64,000 nt of DNA from assembly GCF_018991925.1 (NCBI RefSeq), contig NW_024738608.1:4347154-4411153 (forward strand), in the 5' to 3' direction. Origin of the DNA: Homarus americanus. Lineage: Eukaryota > Arthropoda > Malacostraca > Decapoda > Nephropidae. Shown here piece after piece: positions 35,739 to 46,566 of this stretch. A model generated the notes under the pieces. That model worked only from the letters and a program-made list of their open reading frames with translations, had not been told where the DNA came from and made no database searches. Position 1 is the first letter of the stretch; every line of letters starts with the position of its first letter. Position numbers and translations under genes: made by a program.

Positions 35739-36705
35739 AAGAGGGAGGAGAGAGAGATACAAAATCAACTTGTTAACTGACTCCACTCCTTCTCATTGGC
35801 CTATCCATCACTGTCCATCTGTCTTGTTCCTCACCCTTCACTACCCATCTCCCTTAACCATCACACCTCACTACCCTGTCTTGCCCACCATCCCTCACTG
35901 CCTTACGCACCACCTATCAATGCCTTGCCCTGCCCAACCTCCATGCCAACCACCTGTCCTACCCATCACTTCTTGCCCTGCTTTCTTCTGCTTACCTCCT
36001 TCCCTCCCTCTCCACTATCCTTCACTCCTTACCTCCCTCTCTCTCTCCCTCTTCACTATCCCTCACTCCCTATCTTCTACCTCATTTTACCTATGATTAA
36101 GCCATTTCATCTACACCTATCGTGAATTTTCGGGATTGTGTGTAAAAATGTCACCAAGAACTGACAAGAAGAGTTCGTGCAGGGTGAAGGGCTGTCCAAG
36201 GCGAGTGTTATCACCTGCACGGCTGGACACATACAACAAGGAGTAACAATCTCTATTTACCAGTCACTGAGACACAAGTTCTAGGGCAGCAGTGAGTAAT
36301 GTTCAGGGGAAAGGTTTCATTTATCTCTGGTTAGGGTGGCAGCTGTAGGGAGTTCACTTGAGGGAATAGTTAGTAGACTGTCACACGCTCAAAACAGGTG
36401 GATGGTTGAGGTGTGGGAAGGTTTTACACACGAGTCGAAAAACAAAACGATTCATTAATATAGTTTCAGTAGAGTGATGACCAGTGCTTGATAATCTACG
36501 TGTTGCTTAATAGGATTTTCTTATAGGTATGAAAACTGTCTTGGTAGCTGAGATATATTGTTATAGTGAGGATATACGTGCACTGATCAGTCCTATGTCA
36601 GGTGTGTGTGTGTGTGTGTGTGTGGTGAAGGAGAGAGGCGGCCAGTGTTGACATACATCACGGCGGTACACAAGACACCACCTCACTATCTCACCTCTTC
36701 ACCTC
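35739..36705. other. Single-copy DNA, C-biased in its first third
   Basis: From 35780 to 36110 the plus strand is rich in ccatc, ccctc and ctccct and gives frames of 109-130 codons with no domain. A (GT)n run of about 22 bases lies at 36602-36623. No gene. Confidence 0.55.
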
Positions 36706-36740
36706 CCTCACCCCTCACCCCTCACCCCTCACCCCTCACT
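36706..36740. repeat. (CTCACCC)n short tandem repeat
   Basis: Five units of ctcaccc. Confidence 0.88.
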
Positions 36741-36823
36741 CTTCCAGGAAACCTTCTACTGATAGACGTAGAACTATATCAGTAAAATTCAGTAACACAA
36801 TCCTGAATAAACTATAGTAGGTT

Positions 36824-37022
36824 TGGTTAGATTAGGTTAGGTTAGGTTAGTTTAGATTAGGTTAGGTTAGGTTAGATTAGATTAGGTTAGGTTAGGTTAG
36901 ATTAGGTTAGGTTAGGTTAAGTTAGATTAGGTTAGGTTAGGTTAGGTTAGATTAGGTTAGGTTAGGTTAGGTTAGGTTAGGTTAGATTAGGTTAGGTTAG
37001 GTTAAGCTAGATTAGGTTAGGT
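36824..37022. repeat. Interstitial telomeric TTAGG array, ~200 bp
   Basis: About 40 units of ggtta in one register, with taga variants (gattag) every three to seven units, plus taagt and taagc variants. TTAGG is the ancestral arthropod telomere repeat. The tract sits inside single-copy DNA, so it is interstitial. The spaced variants suggest age or amplification of blocks of about 20-30 bases. Confidence 0.95.
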
Positions 37023-37430
37023 TTAAAGCTATTTATCTCCATCGCATCTTACCCTTTACGGCATGGAGCACATTGATGGCTGGCAGTGAGGACGGAGGCG
37101 AGTACAAGACTTACGTGAAGATTACTGACATCACTCATTCCTGGGGTTGATAACAAGCATACTAATGTGTTCTGACAGGCTACACAGTGCCTCGATGGTG
37201 GTGCGTGTGTGATGGACGTATGGTAATGTGTGTTCAGAAGTGTGTGTGTTAGTAATGGTTAGTGAGATCATTACTAAGAGTTAATGGTAAGAGTGGAGAT
37301 TTATTCATTTAAAGAGTTCCTTAGTCCAACGAGATGTATTTTGTTGCTTTAGCAGGAGAAAAGTGATGATGTAGAATTATTATATTTAAATAATTACTGC
37401 ATTTATGTTTGGTGGTTTGACTCCTCTTAC
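37023..37430. other. Single-copy DNA, no gene recognised
   Basis: Ordinary composition. Several tgtgtgtgttag and gtaatggtta phrases but no array. Confidence 0.55.
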
Positions 37431-37467
37431 CCTTCCTTCCTTCCTTCCTTCCTTCCTTCCTTCCTTC
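37431..37467. repeat. (CCTT)n tetranucleotide repeat
   Basis: About nine units. Confidence 0.95.
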
Positions 37468-37619
37468 ACCCACTTCTCCCTCCCCTTCCTCATGTCATCT
37501 GCCCACCTACCCACCACCCGTACCCACTGACCATGGCTCTCTGTCATGACCCACTATTATTCATTCAAGCTTTCTGAAGAGGGTGGGTGGAGGTGGGCTC
37601 TTGCAACACAGTCCGAACT

Positions 37620-37800
37620 TAACCCACCGCCAGAGTTACCCCCCCCTTCCCCCTCCCACCCCTCCCTCTACCCCTCCCCCCAAAAACTAATGTCCCCTTT
37701 CCCACCCCCTCTCCACTCTACCCCCAAATACTAATGTCCCCCCTCCCTCCTTCCCTCCCTTCCCCCACCCCCTCCAAAAACTAATGTTCCCCTCCCACCC
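37620..37800. repeat. C-rich tract with a ~48-bp repeat, 3 copies
   Basis: Three copies of ccaaaaactaatgtcccc or a close variant (about 37679, 37725 and 37773), separated by C-rich filler of about 30 bases. Confidence 0.82.
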
Positions 37801-38448
37801 CCAATTTGAGTCGATTCCTATGACGGTAAGGATAAATCATGCACTTAGGCCATGAATCACGTTGACAACCCCTGACGGATAGATTAGTCAGGCCCACCGT
37901 CGCTGGTCCGGCGCGCTGCAACAAACACCCACCAACTCCTTGTAACACCCTTATACATTTATTACTTGTCATAGCTACTCCTCCTCCTAATGTAATAACG
38001 TGTGAGAAGAACACCTCTACCTTGTTAACTAATAAGACTCCACCTGTTGTTTACCTGTGTTTATCTGGGGTCATTACATCCTCACCCCACAAAGACCATG
38101 GGCCATTGTTTGTATTATCTGTTTCCACGGTTCGTTTCAAGAGACGATTAAGACAAAAAAAAAATCTTAATGGTATAATGATTTTAATCTATCATCAGCA
38201 ATGATTATCAATACAAGTAGAAGCAGCGGAAAATTGTAAACAGCGATCCATCACCCCGGCCCCCTCCCCCTCTCTCCCCTCTCTTCTCCCCTCACCCCTC
38301 TCCCCTTTCCCCTCTCTCCCTTCTCTACCCTCTCCTTTATAATGGGCGAGGTATGACGTGCATATTAGAGGAATCGGTCAATTGTTCTGTGTTAAGGTGG
38401 GAGGGAGTTACGTATATGAGGGCCCATGAGCGTGACCAATACACACAA
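37801..38448. other. Single-copy DNA, no gene recognised
   Basis: A 77-codon minus frame (37781-38014) without family resemblance. A CT-rich stretch lies at 38250-38340. Confidence 0.55.
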
Positions 38449-38496
<48 letters not shown>

Positions 38497-38622
38497 ACAC
38501 ACACCCCCACACCCAGCCCCCACACACAGGCCCCCCACACACACCCACACCCCCCCACACACACCCACACCCCACACACACCCACATCCCCCACACGGAC
38601 ACACCCCACCCCCCACACACCC

Positions 38623-38720
<98 letters not shown>

Positions 38721-38735
38721 ACACACCCCACACAC

Positions 38736-38770
<35 letters not shown>

Positions 38771-38867
38771 CCCCCACACACACACACACACACACACACC
38801 CCACACACACACAGAATGCTCCACAACACACAAACCTTGCCTATTCACACACCTCCCCCACACACAC

Positions 38868-38906
<39 letters not shown>

Positions 38907-38979
38907 CACACCCCACACACACACACAGAATGCTCCCCCAACACACAAACCTGCCCCTATTCACCTCCCCCACACACAC

Positions 38980-39014
<35 letters not shown>

Positions 39015-39085
39015 CACACACACACACACACAGAATCTCCCCAACACACACAAGCACTGCCCTATTCACACCCTCCCCCCCCCCC
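38449..39085. repeat. Compound AC / CCCACAC repeat with higher-order units
   Basis: Long AC runs (38449-38492, 38630-38718, 38738-38767, 38867-38903, 38980-39010) alternate with cccacacccc blocks. The phrase cagaatgctcc, caacacacaaacc, cctattcac recurs three times (about 38812, 38927 and 39031), about 105-115 bases apart, so the right half is a higher-order repeat. Frames of up to 306 codons (Thr-His-Pro or Cys-Val-Gly) are artefacts. Confidence 0.95.
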
Positions 39086-40169
39086 CTCCCCGCACTGTGA
39101 TTGTTGCAATTCAACCAACCACTCACCTACACCGCTCATCCTCCTCCTACCTCCATGGAACATATTGGTACCTGCCCCACCCCTACCACACACCACCACA
39201 CACCACCACACTCATTTTTACCACACTCACACACACAGAGAGCAGAGTTATTGCTGGTAAATATCCCGACTAAAATAAATAGCAAAAATGTTTTATTCAC
39301 AGTCTCGAGTGTTACCTCCACGTTGTTTTAAGGTGGACCTTGAGTGGTACACCTTGATGTAATTAATTATGTAAGCATTAGTAGTACAGAGGAGCGTCTT
39401 ATATTGACCACCTGTGTGTGTCGGTGTGCAGAAAGAAAATCTCTCTCTCTCTCTCTCTCTCACCACACGTCGTCGATCTCAGGCCGTTGATCGTGAGAAA
39501 GATAACTGAGACTTTTCCTTACGCAGATTTTATGGATCGTAGGAATATAAATGCCTCTTGGAATTCAACAAGAGAAATGGATTGTTTGGTGAAATAAATG
39601 AATGCAAAATTCTTATTATTTATGGTTGAAACAATTACTGTGCGTCTCAGCGTCTCGTGTGCACATAAACCTGAGCACTGATGATCCTCCCTGAGCGTGT
39701 GGTGTACAGTCTGCCTGGTCAACGCTCGGTGGTGGTGGTGTGAACAAGGTGTTAAAACAGCTGCCTCGTGTACAAGTTACTGTGTCTCTTCGTTACACTT
39801 TACTATATTATCAGTTTACACATGATGCCTCCATGTATGGCGCTCTGTACGTGATTTTTGGTATACATGGTCGCTCGTATATACATGGTAAAATGTACAC
39901 ACAAACAAGCTTATATGTGTACAACGTATAACTAGTCCTACATGTACAGTACATAGCGTCGCCTGTTAATTGTCCACGTACACACACACACACACACACA
40001 CACACATGACCACTATTATACACGTCTCATGTGTACATAACCTTAATTATCCTCTTCCATGTAAACAAGTCAACATTAAGCTGTGATGTATGTACAGGCG
40101 TCCATGGTGTTCCGTCACTCCAGTAAATTTCTCAACCATTTTCGTTTCTCTCAGGTCAATTATGACACC
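39086..40169. other. Single-copy DNA with two small microsatellites
   Basis: A (CT)n run of about 20 bases lies near 39441-39461 and an (AC)n run of about 26 bases near 39980-40005. No gene recognised in frames of 60-76 codons. Confidence 0.55.
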
Positions 40170-40490
40170 AACGACTATACGACTGAATAACACATATTGG
40201 CAAAACTATATAGAATCGTGTAGACTTACAGGACAAAAAAAAATAAAAAATAAAATAAACTGTTCAAATTGTACAATAACAGGAACTGTAAAAGATAAAC
40301 CAAGAACTGGCAGACCGTCGACCAGGCAACACTAGTGAGCAACCTACTGCGTTAAGATCACGAGCGAGTCAGTGCCTTGTGGGGCGTCGTCAAGCAACAC
40401 GTGGTGACCCAGAGACGATATAACACCAATAAAGAACTTAAAGACGCTGCCAGGGAAGCAAGTCATCCTGTAGCTCCTCAAATATTCCGG
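40170..40490 (+). mobile_element. Eroded Tc1/mariner-like transposase N-terminal remnant
   Basis: One plus frame contains TGTVKDKPRTGRPSTRQ at about 40279-40329. This matches the GRPR-type hinge between the two helix-turn-helix DNA-binding domains of Tc1/mariner transposases (typically TGSVxDRPRSGRP). One base of frameshift further on, another frame reads ALWGVVKQHVVTQ, then NTNKELKDAAREA, which fits the second helix-turn-helix with its conserved kELk-type segment. The catalytic DDE/D domain is not visible downstream, and terminal inverted repeats were not found, so this is a dead fragment. The match is from memory of the family pattern. Confidence 0.5.
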
Positions 40491-41048
40491 AATGTGTCAT
40501 ACAGAACCTGACAGAACGTCATTCTGTTACGACAACAACGGTGAACAAACAGATCCACTGTGTTCAGGAGCTGTGTAACTGTATTAATGATAAACGCTAA
40601 GTTAAGGGGGTGACAAGGTACTGTACACACGACCCTGTGTTTACACGGCCACGAGTATAAGCTTGTTGGTGTACACACCAGGCCCACGCACACAAGGGGC
40701 GGTGTGATGTGGTACGGTAGTTGTTTCAATAAACAATTATACTTCAGTGGAGGTGACAGGTACAGCGAGGTATAACAGCCAGTAAGCACAAGGTTGTACA
40801 AGATTACATTGATCGGTCCCCGGCGTACAGCTGTCCTGGGCACATGAGTGTGGGTGAGGGCCCTCGCGTGAAACAATAAACAAGGGTGCCCTGCGGCCTG
40901 ATAATTACGAGGTCCGGCGGTGCTGACGAAGGACACGGGCAGGCGGGGATGGTGGTGGGGGCTCCTGCCGGGACCTGGAAGCTGCCCAGACCACCACCAC
41001 GCTCAGCAGGCGATGACAGCACCCCCACCTCTCACCTCCCCTGCTGCA
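40491..41048. other. Single-copy DNA, slightly GC-richer
   Basis: A 152-codon minus frame (40478-40936) and shorter overlapping ones have no recognisable domain. The sequence at 40850-41040 is GC-rich with several CpG. No gene is supported. Confidence 0.5.
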
Positions 41049-41263
41049 TGCTTTGTTCTACTGCTGTTGTTGTTGTTGTTGTTGCTGCTGCCTCTCCTGC
41101 TTAATTCTACTGCTGCCACCCCTGCTTTGTTCGTTGTCCTACTTCTGTTTCCCCTACATAATATATTGCTTCTTCCTCTGCTTTGTTCTGCTGCTGCCAC
41201 CCAACTTTTGTTCTTGTTTTTCTTACTCTACACAAGTGTTCTCCTGTTGCCTCAACTGCTTTG

Positions 41264-41264
<1 letters not shown>
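41049..41264. repeat. Degenerate ctgctttgttctactgctg repeat
   Basis: Four diverged copies of ctgctttgttctactgctg or a close variant, about 50-70 bases apart, with a short (TGT)n run at about 41066-41084. A 158-codon Cys/Leu-rich plus frame covers it and is an artefact. Confidence 0.7.

Positions 41265-41343
<79 letters not shown>
41265..41343. repeat. (TG)n microsatellite, 79 bp
   Basis: A pure TG run. Confidence 0.98.
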
Positions 41344-41347
<4 letters not shown>

Positions 41348-41736
41348 TGATGCTTTGTCTCTCTCATTCCTTATTCTGATGTCAATAATGTTGTAATTTC
41401 TCACTCTGCATATTTATCATCTTTCTCTTTCCTCCTTTCTTCTGTTCACTTATTTATTATGTATATGTAAATTTATTTTCTCTGTCTCTGTATTTATTTT
41501 CTGTATATATTATGTACTGTATTCATTAATTCAGATGTTTACTTTGTATTTTTTTTTTACTTGTAATTCTGTTCTCAATTTCGTCTTACATTTTGATTCA
41601 CTTTTTTGTGTTCTTGTTTATATGTGTTTATCATGATTTACTGTGTCTCTCTCTGTGTTAGTTCCTACCTTAGAGAAGCAGGTATAGGAAAGACACAAAT
41701 ACCACTATACTGTACACTTGAAGATATTTGTTAGTA
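41344..41736. other. T-rich single-copy DNA
   Basis: Rich in tttat and tctct phrases; no gene. Confidence 0.55.
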
Positions 41737-41810
41737 TGCGGCCGTGGTGTGGTGAATACTAACACTGCCTCTCTCGCCTTTAATAATTAGGGATATTGGT
41801 TCGATTCAAA
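41737..41810 (+). mobile_element. tRNA-like SINE head, truncated
   Basis: Begins atgcggccgtggtgtggtga, with an A-box-like tggtgtggtga from 41745. A clear B box ggttcgattc follows at 41798-41807, about 50 bases later. A second ctcgcc motif in the anticodon region is shared with the SINE head at 30.2 kb. The body is missing: ten bases after the B box an (AC)n run begins. It is not a functional tRNA, because the 3' acceptor strand is absent and the anticodon stem does not pair well. Confidence 0.6.
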
Positions 41811-41816
41811 ACAAAT

Positions 41817-41818
<2 letters not shown>

Positions 41819-41872
<54 letters not shown>
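41819..41872. repeat. (AC)n microsatellite
   Basis: A pure 54-base run grown where the SINE body should be. Confidence 0.97.
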
Positions 41873-41874
<2 letters not shown>

Positions 41875-41902
41875 CTCTTTCTTCGTCTGTCTGTCTGTCT
41901 GT

Positions 41903-42454
41903 GTACACTACAAGCACCAGGGTACAAGAAGGTACACTACAAGCATTAGGGTGCAGTGCACACTACAAGCACCAAGGTACAGCAGGCACACTACAAGCAC
42001 CAGGGGTACAGGCAGGTACACCATAAGCACCAAGCAGGCAGGCACACCACAGCACCAGGGTACAGGCATGTACACCAAGGCCAGGGTACAAGCAGGTACA
42101 CTCCACGCACCAGGGTACAAGCAGGTACACCCACGCACCAGGTACAGGCAGGTACACTACACACCAGGTACAAGCAGGTACACTCCAAGCACCAGGTACA
42201 GGCAGGTACACCTCCAACCAGGGTACAGGCAGGTACACTACAAGCACCAGTACAAGCAGGGTAACTCCACGCACCAGGGAGCAAGCAGGTACACCCACGC
42301 ACCAGGTACAGGCAGGTACACTACAAGCATTAGGGTACAGGCAGGTACACTCCAAGCACCAGGGTACAGGCAGGTACACTCCAAGCACCAGGGTACAAGC
42401 AGGTACACTCCAAGCACCAGGGTACAGGCATGTACACTACAAGCACCAGGGTAC
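41903..42454. repeat. 29-bp minisatellite, ~19 copies
   Basis: Units are ggtacactacaagcaccag then ggtacaggca, with indel-bearing copies in the middle (42000-42300) and clean ones at the right. Each copy carries caggtacact on the plus strand. Frames on both strands (up to 175 codons) are artefacts. Confidence 0.94.
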
Positions 42455-43450
42455 ACACGTCTTCAGAGCTGCTTGTAAGTTTATACGCCCAACACCCTCG
42501 GGAAATCCCCTGATAGAAGTGTAATTGAAAAAATAAAAGATGAATCCAAGACGGTCAGTTCTTCCGACACAACACAGGGGGGACCACTCTCTGTTTGTCT
42601 CACCTCCCCTCACTGTTTCCTCACTTTCTATTCCTATTATCCTCAACTTCCTTCCTTCCTTCCTTCCTTCCTTCATTGGTTTTCATCCCATTTCTCCGAT
42701 TAAGTTTTCCCTTCTCCTGTTTTCTACATCAGGTAATAGATTATCTCCGCCACACTAACTGACATAATTACAAACTGAGGCCGTTTTACCTTCGGCCTAC
42801 ACCGCCATATTGACCAAACTTAATCTACCTGTGAAACGTCGTCTAGATCAACCTGGCCCCGCCCACCACCACACTAGGTAATGATTATCTTCCGTACAGC
42901 ATTATCTTCCCCCGACCTTCTTTGGCCCAGCGACCACCGCCACCACTCTGGATTAATATTGTGTTGCGCAGGACACTATTTTCACCCAGTTTGACCTGGC
43001 CGGCTTCAGGAGAGGTCAATAACTGCTTCATAATTCAGGGACACGAGCTATGAGCCCACATCGACATTCCTGCGGCTCTCCTGTAGTTTGTCTCAATGTT
43101 TTCTGTGTCAGCTGCTGCCTCGCTATATAACCTTCCTGTATATGACCTCAGGATCTATACTGAGACGGTGTGTAGTACAAGTCACCACAACTAATAGCTT
43201 CGTCCCCTTTGTTAGTCGTGCGGCGGTGTCAACTTAAGGGTGCATTTTACATGAGGAAGGTGTTACTCTTACCTGGCCGTCTTAATAACTGATGACTGTA
43301 TGTTACAACACTTAACTGTCGTGCGCTACAACAGGTGAGGTGCTGTGAGAGGAAGAATGTCAACAGTCTGGGTGAATGATGTTGACGATTTAATGTTTGA
43401 TTCTGATAAACGACGCCAAGTAGCGATATATCATGACCTTTAGTTTATCC
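42455..43450. other. Single-copy DNA, no gene recognised
   Basis: A (CTTC)n run of seven units lies near 42648-42674. The portion from 42780 to 43150 is balanced in GC and contains a tatataac phrase at about 43123, but nothing identifies a promoter or exon. Confidence 0.5.
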
Positions 43451-43779
43451 TAGTAACTGTAACACACTAGTAACTGACACACTGGTAACTGACACACTGG
43501 TAACTGTAACACACTAGTAACAGACACACTAGTAACTGACACACCAGTAACTGTAACACACTGGTAACTGTAACACTAGTAACTGACGCACTAGTAACTG
43601 ACACACCAGTAACTGTAACACACTGGTAACTGTAACACTAGTAACTGACGCACTAGTAAATGACACACTGGTAACTGTAACACACTAGTAACTGACACAC
43701 TGGTAACTGTAACACTAGTAACTGACGCACTAGTAACTGACACACTGGTAACTGTAACACACTAGTAACTGACACACTA
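43451..43779. repeat. 15/17-bp tagtaactgacacac minisatellite with higher-order structure
   Basis: Alternating 15-base (tagtaactgacacac) and 17-base (tRgtaactgtaacacac) units. A block of about 62 bases containing gacgcactagtaa recurs three times (43585, 43646 and 43723), giving a higher-order period. Confidence 0.9.
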
Positions 43780-43860
43780 ATGCGACTGCCAACGGACTGG
43801 TAACTACTAAGGCTGGCATTACTACATCTCTGGTCATCCTGTATCAATCTGCTATTGCTT

Positions 43861-44125
43861 ACCAAGAAACACTAAAAACAACACATCACCACGACCAAGA
43901 AACACTAAAAACAACACATCACCACGACCAAGAAACACTAAAAACAACACATCACCACGACCAAGAAACACTAAAAACAACACATCACCACGACCAAGAA
44001 ACACTAAAAACAACACATCACCACGACCAAGAAACACTAAAAACAACACATCACCACGACCAAGAAACACTAAAAACAACACATCACCACGACCAAGAAA
44101 CACTAAAAAACAACTCATCACCAAC
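43861..44125. repeat. 33-bp minisatellite, 7 identical copies plus 1
   Basis: Seven units of exactly 33 bases starting accaagaaacactaaaaac are identical by eye, followed by one diverged copy with an extra A. Since 33 is a multiple of 3, a 95-codon minus frame (43852-44139) reads a repeating FLVFLGRGDVL. With no start context, upstream exon or domain, I treat it as an artefact. Confidence 0.95.
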
Positions 44126-45601
44126 TCACTAATAAGCAAAACAGGGAGAAGGAAACTCGTATTGTGTTGAGCCAGACAATCGCAGGTGTTGTTCTCAGTC
44201 AGGTGTAAAGAACAGTGAAGTCCTAAGAGATATTGGTAGTGTTAAGTCTATGTGATTCTGTTCTATGTTCTTCAGAAAGGTTTTGTGTTAAGTGGAGTTG
44301 ATAGATCGTAGAAAATTATCAGTTTTTTTTTTTTATTTCGGTTTGGGATTGAGTGAGTGAGTGAGTGAGGGAGGGAGTGAGTGAGTGAACCAAGATGTTA
44401 CTCTACTCTTTATAGATTTTCGGATCATTTGGTTGATAAATAAGAATGAAATGATATTATTTGTCTCTTAAACGTTTGTCATCTGTCTTCATGTTTTATT
44501 TTGATTAACGAGTCGATAATTGTTGTATTTTTAATGACTCGGAGAGATAAATAAATTGTTGTTAGAGAAATATTCAACAAATTCCTTTAACAATATCACA
44601 AACGCTTGATAAATTTATGGGGAGTTAAGTAATAAAGTTAATTCCTGTGTTAAATGGTGTTAAATATCATAGCTCCTGTGTTTAATGTTATATATAACCT
44701 TTCTTAAGTATTACTATATCTATATTTATTGTAGAATTTATCTAAAACCATTTCAATTTTAGTCATACAACACACGTTAATCTCCACCCTCGTGTGGTGT
44801 TATAGATGTCACAACCTTCGTACGTCAGTCGTCTATATTTACCTTACAAACAAGTGAACATCGGCGACCTTATTCTTGACACTTTAAGAGTTATCCTTCT
44901 GAGTCTTGCCAGAGGGTAGCATTGTCTTACCACCACCATCAAGGTCTCTATATCTCGCCATCACTGCTAAAGATAAGGAGTTTTAACACTTTAGGATGTC
45001 GCCCAGCAAAGTAACACGAGTATTATAAAAGTAGTACAGTAAGTGTGGGTTAGGAAACAGCCATTTGTTATCTGTTACTTGGTTAAAAAAGATGAAGTTT
45101 TTTTTTTTAGTCTGGTCGCCGGATGTCGGTGGTGGACCTCGACGTAGAAGATAACATCACCCCTTGACTCCCTGACTACCACTGAACTACATGTTGCAAG
45201 TCACTCTCTTATATTCCTCTTGTCTGACATAGAGTGACGTCACCATCTGAATCCATATAGATCGACCAATCAGAATTCATGTAGACTCCAATACATATAG
45301 AGAGGAAAAGAAAAATGTCCAATGAGAGATCGTTTCCTCATTAGACATTGCAAGATAAACAAGCCTCCGTCACATGAGGAGCCGGTGCGTGACGCGGGCT
45401 TGATCGAGATCTAAACGTCTTGAGTCGCTTTTTGTCTTCGTCGTCGCCTCCTTCAGTGTATCTTTATATGATCCACTACGGTCTACACTGTAATTATCTA
45501 CAAGGTAATGAGGCCCCGCTTGACACTGGATATCACTGACTGTCTGGAGTTTAGGACGCTTGTCATAAGAGGGTAATGACATGTTTATAAATATGTAAAC
45601 G

Positions 45602-45603
<2 letters not shown>
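44126..45603. other. AT-rich single-copy DNA
   Basis: A (GAGT)n/(GGGA) run at about 44350-44388. No gene; the 70-codon minus frame at 45370-45582 has no family match. Confidence 0.55.

Positions 45604-45604
<1 letters not shown>

Positions 45605-45649
<45 letters not shown>
45605..45649. repeat. (TG)n microsatellite
   Basis: A pure 45-base run. Confidence 0.97.
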
Positions 45650-45650
<1 letters not shown>

Positions 45651-46020
45651 GTCGGGTTAAGGACCCTGTAGCCTTGAAGTGGTTATTTCTTTATTACTTA
45701 TCACTATTTATTTCTGTCCCTCTCATCTCTGTAGCCTTATCCCTCTCATCTCTGTAGCCTTATCCCTCTCATCTCTGTAGCCTTATCCCTCTCATCTCTG
45801 TAGCCTTATCCCTCTCACCTCTGTAGCCTTATCCCTCTCATCTCTGTAGCCTTATCCCTCTCATCTCTGTAGCCTTATCCCTCTCATCTCTGTAGCCTTA
45901 TCCCTCTCATCTCTGTAGCCTTATCCCTCTCATCTCTGTAGCCTTATCCCTCTCATCTCTGCAGCCTTATCCCTCTCATCTCTGTAGTCCGGCCAATTAT
46001 TGTGTTTTTGTCGGGTTAAG
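45649..46020. other. Segment bounded by 13-bp direct repeats
   Basis: The 13 bases ttgtcgggttaag occur at 45649-45661 and again at 46008-46020, enclosing about 346 bases that include the 23-bp minisatellite. The arrangement could be a target-site duplication of an inserted element, or a slippage duplication that founded the array. Confidence 0.55.
45721..45989. repeat. 23-bp minisatellite, ~11.7 copies
   Basis: Units are tctcatctctgtagcctt then atccc, nearly invariant (one cacctct copy, one gcagcct copy). It is not a CRISPR-type array because units are contiguous with no spacers. Confidence 0.96.
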
Positions 46021-46566
46021 TTGTCCCTGGTGTCATTACCGTGAGGGGCGGCTTGGTGACGCGGCGCCCAAGTATACAGTCAAGTTTGATACTGGGAGCT
46101 TTGTTGTGGAGTCGCTGCTGTGGTTATGGTTCTCGGGAGCTACGTTTATCCCTGTTCTAAGGCCTTGATTATAGTGTTAACCCGGGAATAATAAGAGTTA
46201 AAGAGACAATTATTACGTTGAGGGTAAGATCTTTATGTTTTTATCGTAAGTGATAATAAATTTGTTTGGGAAATAGTTTACTTGTGATAACTGTTGATGT
46301 TTGTGAGATATTAAGGAAAGGTATAAAAAAAAATAACTCATTGGTTTTATATTTGTTGTTTATGTTGATAATTTTATTAGGAATTTACTCTTATTATGTA
46401 AAGATAGAGTTTATGATTTATATTGTTTAATTCGGTGATAATTTTGGAGGTCATGTAGATGTATCAAGGAATTTAAGAGTTGTTCTTTTATGATATTTTT
46501 ACTCAGTGAAAATTTAGTAAAATACAGACAAGGTGTTATACCACTATTCTCTTCCTTATTGTTAGT
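46021..46566. other. Single-copy DNA, no gene recognised
   Basis: The first 120 bases are GC-rich with a gcggcgccc spot near 46058; then AT-rich. No supported exon. Confidence 0.5.

Noticed and set aside
38353..39273. 306-codon Thr-His-Pro open frame
   Set aside because: Translation of AC and CCCACAC repeats.
41737..41810. Functional tRNA gene
   Set aside because: A and B boxes are present, but the 3' acceptor strand is missing and the anticodon stem does not pair; fits a SINE head.
45721..45989. CRISPR-like array of 23-bp repeats
   Set aside because: Units are contiguous with no spacers, and the context is eukaryotic. The same applies to the 33-bp and 38-bp arrays.
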